A stretch of DNA of 64,000 nt from Botryotinia globosa. Lineage: Eukaryota > Ascomycota > Leotiomycetes > Helotiales > Sclerotiniaceae. Shown in pieces: positions 56,880-64,000 of the stretch. Both the position numbers and the translations under genes were made by a program. The stretch is taken from positions 1,178,001 to 1,242,000 of the forward strand of contig RCSZ01000014.1 in NCBI GenBank assembly GCA_014898425.1, written 5' to 3'. The first letter of the stretch is position 1, and each line of letters opens with the position of its first letter. The notes beneath the pieces are model-generated. The model had not been told where the DNA came from and searched no databases. It saw nothing but the letters and a program-made list of their open reading frames with translations.

Positions 56880-58379
56880 TCATTCGATACTACCCTCATC
56901 GTCTTCGGCATCGTCTTCGGCATGGTATCCATCGTAATGGCCAATATAGTGGTTATAATAATCGAGTTCTAAAAGATCCTCGTCATCATCCATATCATAA
57001 TCGTCGCTATCGATATCCTCAGCACTATCATCACTATCGGTTTCGTATCCTCTGTCCTCTGACTCTCTAGTAACGCTGGCCCAAAGCTCGTCCATGGTTA
57101 CACATTCGTCTCCCGCTGGCATACACTTCTTGATGACACGGTGCTGTAGTAATTCGCCCAGAGAACTTGACCGAGTTCCAGTATATGATGCGGAAAGCTT
57201 TATTGGATAAGTCTGGTCTTCTTCTCCATCATCCCAGCCCTCATGCCAAACACCGGTGAAATGACAAGACTTGAGCTTCAAATCAGTTTCAAGTGTATTG
57301 AAAACACTACCCCAACCTGGACAATTGCTCGCCATCGTCATTGTATCAAGTGACAAATGTTCTAGTGTACCCGCATGCTTTTGAAGAAACTCCGAGAAAA
57401 AGCCTTTGGCGCACGAGAAATGACGAAGGTCAAGACTGCGTAGCTTTGGGAAATTACCAGTGCTTCTGAATAACGCCTCCAAGGGGATTGGCGCCATTGA
57501 TCTTTCATCAGGTTCCCCCAAATCGATACGAAGACTCTCGAGATTTGAGGCGAGAGATAAGAATTGGGTAAGGCGAGTAAGAATTCCATTGATGCGGGCG
57601 TGCCATTCTTCAAAGCCGACTTTGATGGCAATGTCGATATGCTGAACATGCTGCAAGGCAGAAAGTGCCACATCGGTACTGCTCATTGGCGTCGCGCCGA
57701 AGAATGCCAAAGGTAGAGCTGTGGCTTTAAAAGTCGTCAGTTTTACGCCAGCGAGGCTAGCAGCAAGAAGGATCGCGTGTAACCTCTCGTACTTATAAGC
57801 GGTACAGCTCTGACTCGAACCAAGGCTAAACATCGCCTTACAAAGATATGCCTTGCAGTTGTAAGAGTGTATGAATTGATCAGATGGTAATCCGGCGTCA
57901 TCCAAGACGATCTTATTGAAGTTTGGGAACCTTGAGATAGCTTGTGCGAAGGCAACGATATCGTAGTGTACCGCTTTCAAGTAGACTTCACGCTGGCGAA
58001 TGTGGTTGTACAGCTCATACCCCTTGTCCAAGTCTTCTTCGTCGAAGGGAGCCACAGGTTTCAGCTCCTCAACTATACAATTGATGTATTCGTCCTTACA
58101 AAGAGTTCGCAAGGTCCGTGGCTCATACAATATGCTTCTGACATGCTTCGAAAGATTTGCTTGTTTTGATATATTCAACAAGTTACTGAAACTTTTCTCC
58201 GTAAACATGACATGTAAATCTTGAACGAGGTTCTTAGACGCGACCTCAGCACAAACTTTGTTCGCCAATCGAAAATTAGTCAAGTCCTCGCGGCAAAGAG
58301 ATTCGCAGACAATGACAAGAAGTTCTGTAGCCAAGACATCCGTAATTGACTTGCCGATGTAAAGTGTTGGAGTCGCCAT
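56880..58379 (-). CDS. F-box-like protein with acidic C-terminal tail
   Basis: Single exon, 499 residues, starting MATPTLYIGKSITDVLATEL. Residues about 12-55 (ATELLVIVCESLCREDLTNF, RLANKVCAEVASKNL) resemble an F-box, the motif that binds Skp1 in SCF ubiquitin ligases. The middle has weak leucine-rich-repeat-like text (NLESLRIDLGEP, FPKLRSLDLRHFSCAKG, GTLEHLSLDTMTMAS), as in many fungal F-box proteins that pick substrates. The last 60 residues are very acidic and Tyr-rich (DSDDSAEDIDSDDYDMDDDE). Such F-box-like families are expanded in Leotiomycetes and usually have no known substrate. Cytosolic or nuclear. The lack of introns sets it apart from its neighbours. Confidence 0.85.
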   Translation of the reverse strand: MATPTLYIGKSITDVLATELLVIVCESLCREDLTNFRLANKVCAEVASKNLVQDLHVMFTEKSFSNLLNISKQANLSKHVRSILYEPRTLRTLCKDEYINCIVEELKPVAPFDEEDLDKGYELYNHIRQREVYLKAVHYDIVAFAQAISRFPNFNKIVLDDAGLPSDQFIHSYNCKAYLCKAMFSLGSSQSCTAYKYERLHAILLAASLAGVKLTTFKATALPLAFFGATPMSSTDVALSALQHVQHIDIAIKVGFEEWHARINGILTRLTQFLSLASNLESLRIDLGEPDERSMAPIPLEALFRSTGNFPKLRSLDLRHFSCAKGFFSEFLQKHAGTLEHLSLDTMTMASNCPGWGSVFNTLETDLKLKSCHFTGVWHEGWDDGEEDQTYPIKLSASYTGTRSSSLGELLQHRVIKKCMPAGDECVTMDELWASVTRESEDRGYETDSDDSAEDIDSDDYDMDDDEDLLELDYYNHYIGHYDGYHAEDDAEDDEGSIE

Positions 58380-60104
58380 CGTGAGAGAATTATAGATTGA
58401 ATATTTGGTATTACGGAGGAGTTTATCGTATATGTAAAGGCTTGAGAAGAGGTAAGATAGAAAAAATCTTTTATTTCGTACAGCTTGGGAGGTCGTGAAG
58501 TCCCAAACCCAACTCCTGACCCTCTGTTGAATAAGTTTGTGGAGGTGTCAATGTTCAGGAACTTGAAGATATTCCAAGCACCTTTATATTTATTTGTGCG
58601 AGTGAAAAAAAATGCTACGGCCGCGCGATACTCAGAAGTGAATTCCGCGAAACCACGCATAATTTCACTCGAGATTGCTATTGGCGTACCATACAGAAGA
58701 GCATTGAGAATGTCTCTACCTTTATATGAAATTATGCTTTATTACCCCTTGAGATTCGTTCATTATTCCATGTCCAAATCATCAAATTCTTCTATCCTTT
58801 AAGTTAGCTCTCCAAGTGAGATCTGTATGAAGGAATCACAACTCACGTTCCCTCTTTATTTGATTTATCGCGCCGTTGTTCCTCTGCCCTCTCTTATCAC
58901 TCATGGAGTTCGACTTGATTCACTGTTGGCCTGCTCTATGCTCTATGCCATTTTCAATATCCACCGAGTGTCATTTTTCTCTCCTTTCTTGTTTCCATCT
59001 TAGAGCCTAACTCTTTCGTCGCCCCAAAGGCAATAGGATGCAGGAACAATATCCACACTTCTACAATTTTGAATGAGATATCTTACCTCCACCACATCAC
59101 CGAGCTTCATTCATTACCAATCACGGCCTAAATCACGCCGAAAGCCTTCAGCTCAATGCTTTCGTCATGCTCTGGAACATGACATAGTAAAACTTGAGAC
59201 TGCGAATAGAGAAACGAACAGGCAAGTCTACAAGAGTTCGCTCTTGCTAATGTGGCAGATTATCTGGTTCGGCTGAGGAGTATCATGGTGATGGACGCAT
59301 CGTATTCTGTCGTGAGACCAACAAGCATCACCATCAGCGCATCTATCAGAAAGCACCCAGAAAGTATCGCACAGTTAGAAAGATATAAAACAGCATAAGC
59401 TGGCAAGTCAGTCGAAGAGAAGTCGTCCAAATCGAGACTTTATTCGGAGCAACTTCGGATCGATAAGTTCGCTCCCCCAATCGACCAACCACCATTGAAA
59501 CTCGTGACTTTCTCACACTCCCGAGTTTATGTTGCAGATCTGATTTGGGTGTTCTTAATCCTTCGATCCTTCCACAAGCCGCAAAAGTAACACAACAAAA
59601 ACTGGAAGCGCCGAGAAGGGAATGAGTGAGTGAGTGAGTGGTCAAGCCTTGGAGAGAAATCAAAAATCAGAAATCAGAAATCATACCCCGCGACGATAAT
59701 TCCATATTAAAACGGTCAATCATTATTTCTTTTTGCTGGTTACGATGCCATTAATTTGAGCCCAATGAAATACAGAATGTCTCAAAATTCACCGAATGGA
59801 ATCATAAGAATGAACTTTGATTGAATTGTGAAAAGTAGGTCTTTGAAGCCCCTTTAAATTCTTAGCTGGCTCAATGTTTAGCATTTTCGCTGTTTTGTGG
59901 AGAATGACAGAATGACAGAATGACACTATCTTAGTATTATGATATAACCGTTTTTGACTCCAAGATCACTTTGACATCGCATCTCCCTTTATATCGCGGC
60001 CTTGGTGACCCTTCGATACCTCCACTTAACAACAATCAACCCCATTTTGCAAACAATGCCAAAAGTAGTAAGCCCTGATCATCCTGAATGATTCGAGCAT
60101 CAAT
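58380..60104. other. Intergenic region between tandem minus-strand genes
   Basis: Holds the promoter of the F-box-like gene and the 3' region of the DUF4419 gene. A GAGT/AGTG run is near 59622-59640, and an AATGACAG unit is repeated near 59903-59925. Frames up to 105 aa overlap on both strands without family features. Confidence 0.6.
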
Positions 60105-61412
60105 TCACATATCATCGTTCAGCTCAAAAATGCACCATGCAGGGTAAGGTTGCACTGTGTCAAGGGTCTCATCGTCTCCATTCTGAGAAGAGAGCGAAGC
60201 GCCTACCAGGCCGGCCACAATCATAGCATCGACTTCCATCTCTCCACTGATCCGAACGTTAACCTCACACTTTCCAGTAGGTATATCATCAATTTCGATG
60301 TGTGGATATCGAGCAGGCTCACAAGTTGCACCGGTGTTCTGTCTCGATCTACTCTTTCCTCCCTGCCAGTTTCCGTCTTCATTAAAGACACAGAAAGCTG
60401 TAAGCCACCCGGATAAGCTTGATCCGCCACTTAATCTATAAATGTGAGCGATTTTTGACCAGAAGTCAACTTGGGCTATGGCTCCAGGATTTTCAAAGGT
60501 TAGTATCATATTTTGGATTATCGGAGCAAGAATCTCCTTCCAGTCTATCAATTCTTGGTGGGCTGGCCCAAAGGATTCAAGCTTATCCAGCCGGCGAAGA
60601 ATCTCTTGCCAGTCTGATACTTCTCCGAGTAATGTGACCGTAGGTATACCACACGTAAGTTGAAACCTAACATGTTAATATACATTATGGTGCTTCGTAG
60701 GATAAAAATCTCGGGGCAGTGCGGTGACGTACCTGTAATCGAAGTACTTTTTCATGGTACTCATCATCACTGAGCTACATACGATGGTGTCGATGCGCGT
60801 CGTGGTCGAAAATGCCGGTAAAATCCATGACTGGAAGCTTTTATCCACGATATTGTCCTAAATACAAAACAATGGCGTATAAGCTAACATGATATGTAAC
60901 TTGGTACAAGAGCGTAGTTAAAGTACGCATACCTGGATCATTTTGGCCATATTAGTCGTGAAAATCGTGAAGTCGAAACGATCATCTTCAACGACTAGCT
61001 CTTTTTTCCCTTTATGCGCCACGAAGAAGGAACGTAATTCCTCAGAATGCTTGTTCACATAAAATGAAAATTGAGTCACAATAGCGATCCAAATATCGTC
61101 AGGACGAAGGACAAGATGACGATGCTGATTGTACGCCTCGAGACAGGTGTGCACCAAACCGTTCCCAGATGGGAGAATCTTACTCGCGATCTCTTCGGTA
61201 AGTGTCGATTGTATTATAGTACTGTTGGATTTTGAATCTTTCGGGGCCTTGGGCTTTTTCGGGGCCAAATCCTGGAGTAAATCACGCAAGAATGACCTAT
61301 CTGGATCTTGAACCGGGGCTGCGTTCGTTTTGAAACCAGGCTGTGGAGGATCGCGCCAGTTTGGCTTAAATGCTTCTGCATCATGCTTCGCGACTTTGAT
61401 GGTAACTGGCAT
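60105..61412 (-). CDS. DUF4419 protein
   Basis: Exons (minus strand) 60933-61412, 60733-60857 and 60105-60666 give 388 residues; introns are 75 and 66 bases with GT-AG ends and matching phases. I chose MPVTIKVAKHDAEAFKPNWR as start because DUF4419 proteins usually begin this way; an in-frame ATG at 61538 would add 42 residues without family features. Conserved blocks: ILPSGNGLVHTCLEAYNQHR, HLVLRPDDIWIAIVTQFSFY, VNKHSEELRSFFVAHKGKK, FQLTCGIPTVTLLGEVSDWQ and FWSKIAHIYRLSGGSSLSGWL, with the C-terminal ending FELNDDM. DUF4419 is widespread in fungi and some bacteria and amoebae; its function is unknown and no catalytic residues are established. No signal peptide or membrane segment. Probably cytosolic. 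Confidence 0.9.
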
Positions 61413-63286
61413 TGTCAAACTTGAAAGGTCCTTGGAACCTTTGGATCGGAAATTTGGATTAATGGAAGATGTTGTGTTGCAGTACGAACTTGTCCCTCGT
61501 CTATCAGTGAGTTTATATAGAGTTTCAGTTCTAATCATCTGACGTCAGCTTGACGATGGTACGTAGCCCCCAAGCAATTCTAACTGTCCAAATTGTGCCT
61601 AGAGTAGGGTATCATCAGATGTCCCTCCCCAGCAAGTGATGCACTTTGCCTCATACTCGCATTCAGCTGACACGACCGTTTTCGTACGCAACGATGTTAC
61701 ATTTTCCAAGGATGCTATCGATATGTCTCATTTTTGAGTAGGTCCCTAAGAACTTCGATCTTGAAATCAGATTAAATCGTTGATTTGAGTGAGGCTTTAA
61801 GCTCTGCTAGCTAGGTCGTCAAAGTTAATGATGAGCATGTACACCAAGACAGGGTGCGTCGTGCTGACATACAACGCAGGCCTCTTTCAAAGGGCAAAAG
61901 GGCGGATTTCTTCAATTTTTGGGAGTTTGGGAATTGCTGATTAAGAAAAAATCGATCAAAAAAGTGCCAAGAATTTTCGAGTGAAAGGTAGAACTCACAC
62001 CTACCTCCCCCCAAAAGGGTTCTTATTGCTTTTCAAAAGAGCTCTCCTCATACTTCGGAAGAGGCATTTGGTATCAAGCTAGGCAACAACGGTTCAATAG
62101 TGGGATTCGCTAAAATTGGGTGGTGGAGACTTTCTGGCTCGGCGTCTACGAGGAACCCCCCACTGTCTGCCAGTATTTGCCTATTTTCCTCGTATTCCAA
62201 CTCAATTTGATAGAATATGCATCTTCTCAACATATACTATCGAACCAGTCTATCAAACCATTTCTGCGTGAGGCTTTAGATGGTGATTATCTAAGAACTA
62301 CAATACTGTCGATTTTCCGAAGACCAGTAGGACGATCTTAATCTGATAGTATCTCCCTCATGTATATGCTGTTTTCTGCTTGGAACGTCTTGTTTCGACA
62401 GTCTAAAACTCTGATTATGAAGCCGAATTCTCCTCGCATCGAGAACTCCCAATCGAAATACCCAACATATTGGGGAAAATCGCAATGCCAAATCTGGGGA
62501 CTGAGTATTCGAGGAGCTCTGACCTGAAAATATCAGAACGTGGTATACATACCAATCGCATCTCAACTCCTTGTTTGTTTCCAAAAGGTAACAAGGAACA
62601 GTTCGAGTTCTGATCCAAGAATGGGCGAGTACCATCGAAATCAGGCTACCTAACGTATATATCACTCTTCTTTGGCTCCAAACCACCAAATTTCTTCGTT
62701 AATGTTTCTCTTCTTCGTTCCATATTCTAATTTTCCTGATTATCACGTCGAAACCTAACCGCTGTTGCCGAAAAGTAACAAGGATACAGATCATCCTGAC
62801 AATGCGTCGTACTTTGAGCAACCTTTTCTTCGCTTCTCCAGTAAGGTTATCTGTGCCCTGTTTTTTAATAGATGCACTGAAGCTCCTTAGTCCCAAGAGT
62901 TTTATTGCCAAAAGGCAGTGAGATCGCAGATAGCAAGCTTCCCGGCTAACAACACTCACTTGTTATGCTGATGCCTAAAGGCGATAATGGTTGGTAGAGC
63001 ATTCTCTAGAAATGGAGTAGACGTGGCATAAACTCCTGAAGGGAAGGACCCAGAGCTACCTGCAGTGGGGTGGTAGTTAGATATGGAAGATCAAGAGGTT
63101 GGAAAAGAAAGAGGGAGATAACAAATCCGTAGTTGATATTCTACTAGCATACTTTCGAGACTAGCGACTTGTTTTCATGTTTAGATAATATGAAAGTATG
63201 GAACAATGAGGATGTATGTTTTCGATATTAGTCAACTCCGATATCAATTATCCGACTGACTCTGGCTTGGAAGTTTCCAGATCAGA
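61413..63286. other. Intergenic region with possible minus-strand remnant frames
   Basis: Contains the upstream region of the DUF4419 gene and the 3' region of the PGAP4-like gene. Several minus-strand frames (61811-62014, 62048-62233, 62291-62689, 62699-62959) lie in a row and may be remnants of one gene; see the separate entry. Otherwise nothing is recognised. Confidence 0.5.
62048..62290 (-). pseudogene. Possible gene remnant, IELEYEENRQ frame
   Basis: The frame at 62048-62233 reads IELEYEENRQILADSGGFLV then DAEPESLHHPILANPTIEPL and ends NASSEV-stop, a coding-like composition. Upstream on the same strand, frames read TQKWFDRLV and RLRSSYWSSENRQ in other phases, with a weak acceptor (GATAG) between them. 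It could be a terminal exon of a gene I cannot assemble, or a decayed copy. No family recognised. Confidence 0.25.
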
Positions 63287-64000
63287 TCAAGATTCTTCAT
63301 ACACCGAGTTTCCAAACATGGAAACTTTGTCGTATTCCTCAAAGTGGAATGCCCAAGTACTCATAGCGTTGATTTGATTATCACCTCTCGAGCCTACACA
63401 CAAAATTAGTCTTATGAATATCTCATCTAAAACCCCCCCAAGAAGGAAAAACTTACTCTTTACTCCCACATGTTGAACGACCTGTTTCCCAAGTGCCAGT
63501 CTTTCCATACCCTCGTTTTCCGCATAATCCTCAATCATCAAATCCGTCTGGCCACTTCCCCTTCCCATCAAATAACTCCTCAATCCCTCCACCTGCTCCC
63601 TCGGAAAAACCATAGCCTGTGTACAGCATCCTCCACTATTCATCTTCACCACTTCTTTCCCTCTGAATTCCCACCACGGTAAATTGTGTTTCCCAACCAT
63701 GAACCCCAGAGTTATGAAAGCTGGTACAACCACCACTCCTATAACAAAAATCGTCCAGTTATCCAACCAACCTCCCCTTTCCCTTTTCTCGCCGATTTTG
63801 CTTCGCATAAATAGAAGAGCGGTAATTGTGCAGAGAGGAGCAGCAAAAAACAGCAGAAAATATCTATGCCGATACCAAAAATCTACCTCTTCGCTCCACG
63901 ATTGAAACGTTTCTGTGTAGAAAAGTCTTAAATATATCCAATTATAAAATTTCTCTCCGGGACTTTGGGAGAGAGACTCGATTTTATTGAGAGCAGAAAT
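63287..64000 (-). CDS. PGAP4-like membrane protein, C-terminal part (runs off the window)
   Basis: Exons (minus strand) >64000-63457 and 63287-63393, joined across a 63-base intron (GTAAGT...GTGTAG), give about 217 visible residues. The frame stays open to base 64000, so the N-terminus lies outside. Visible text includes SPGEKFYNWIYLRLFYTETF and DFWYRHRYF, then two close membrane helices (about 63811-63866, then about 63695-63754: TIFVIGVVVVPAFITLGFM) forming a hairpin. After them come the block NSGGCCTQAMVFPREQV, then RLALGKQVVQHVG and the end FHFEEYDKVSMFGNSVYEES. A two-helix hairpin inserted in a glycosyltransferase-A-like fold, with the GGCCTQA block, is the layout of PGAP4 (TMEM246), the GPI-anchor GalNAc-transferase. 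Fungal relatives exist but their acceptors are not defined. Golgi location is expected. Confidence 0.6.
   Translation of the reverse strand: MSALNKIESLSQSPGEKFYNWIYLRLFYTETFQSWSEEVDFWYRHRYFLLFFAAPLCTITALLFMRSKIGEKRERGGWLDNWTIFVIGVVVVPAFITLGFMVGKHNLPWWEFRGKEVVKMNSGGCCTQAMVFPREQVEGLRSYLMGRGSGQTDLMIEDYAENEGMERLALGKQVVQHVGVKSKFFLLGGVLDEIFIRLILCVGSRGDNQINAMSTWAFHFEEYDKVSMFGNSVYEES

Noticed and set aside
1..64000. tRNA, rRNA or intact transposon genes
   Set aside because: I looked by eye for tRNA B-box-like text, reverse transcriptase and transposase motifs and found none that hold up; a tRNAscan or Infernal run would be decisive.
1..64000. Biosynthetic or defence gene cluster
   Set aside because: No polyketide synthase, NRPS, terpene cyclase, P450, NACHT ATPase or HET-domain gene is readable; the recognised genes are unrelated housekeeping, mating and secreted functions.

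Overview
This window is nuclear DNA from a filamentous ascomycete, most likely a leotiomycete of the Sclerotiniaceae type (Botrytis or Sclerotinia relatives). The evidence is short GT-AG introns of about 45 to 100 bases, a Ste2-type pheromone receptor, an Egh16/Gas1-type secreted protein, an ascomycete Ssn6/Cyc8 co-repressor, long microsatellite-rich intergenic stretches and one very AT-rich block that looks like a decayed, RIP-affected insertion. The genus assignment is inference from protein style and was not tested by any search. All exon boundaries below were worked out by hand from reading frames and splice signals.

Layout from left to right. Positions 1-2824 hold the 3' part of a leucine-rich-repeat gene (+). 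3883-4497 holds a small single-pass membrane protein (-). 4498-14482 is a roughly 10 kb gene-poor stretch with an AT-rich relic and a few decayed-looking reading frames. At its right edge sits a secreted Egh16/Gas1-like protein (+, 14483-15413), followed by the alpha-factor receptor Ste2 (+, 17756-19003) and a large disordered basic protein (+, 19533-22617). Next come an AhpC/TSA thioredoxin-fold protein (-, 23505-24670), a small N-terminally membrane-anchored protein (+, 26427-27288), a disordered protein (+, 27757-29269), indoleamine 2,3-dioxygenase (-, 30078-31633) and the ESCRT-I subunit Vps23/Tsg101 (+, 32659-34585). Then follows the TPR co-repressor Ssn6/Cyc8 (-, 35993-39493, eight exons).

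An 8 kb region without a convincing gene (39494-47505), full of pyrimidine-rich repeats and a cluster of CACGTG boxes, separates Ssn6 from a LisH/WD40 protein of the TBL1/Sif2 family (-, 47506-50238). That gene contains a 17-base microexon. After another repeat-rich gap come a TMEM115-like (DUF1751) Golgi membrane protein (+, 53738-54924), an F-box-like protein with an acidic tail (-, 56880-58379), a DUF4419 protein (-, 60105-61412) and the C-terminal part of a PGAP4-like membrane protein that runs off the right edge (-, 63287-64000).

The genes do not form an operon or an obvious biosynthetic cluster. They are a mix of housekeeping functions (ESCRT sorting, NAD/kynurenine metabolism, Golgi proteins, transcriptional co-repression), one mating receptor and one secreted, infection-associated family member next to the gene-poor stretch. 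I found no clear prokaryote-like defence system, CRISPR array, intact transposon, rRNA or tRNA gene. The more interesting signals are the microexon, the Ssn6 to TBL1/Sif2 co-repressor neighbourhood with its long noncoding spacer, the CACGTG and forkhead-like motif arrays, and the relic reading frames in the gene-poor stretch.
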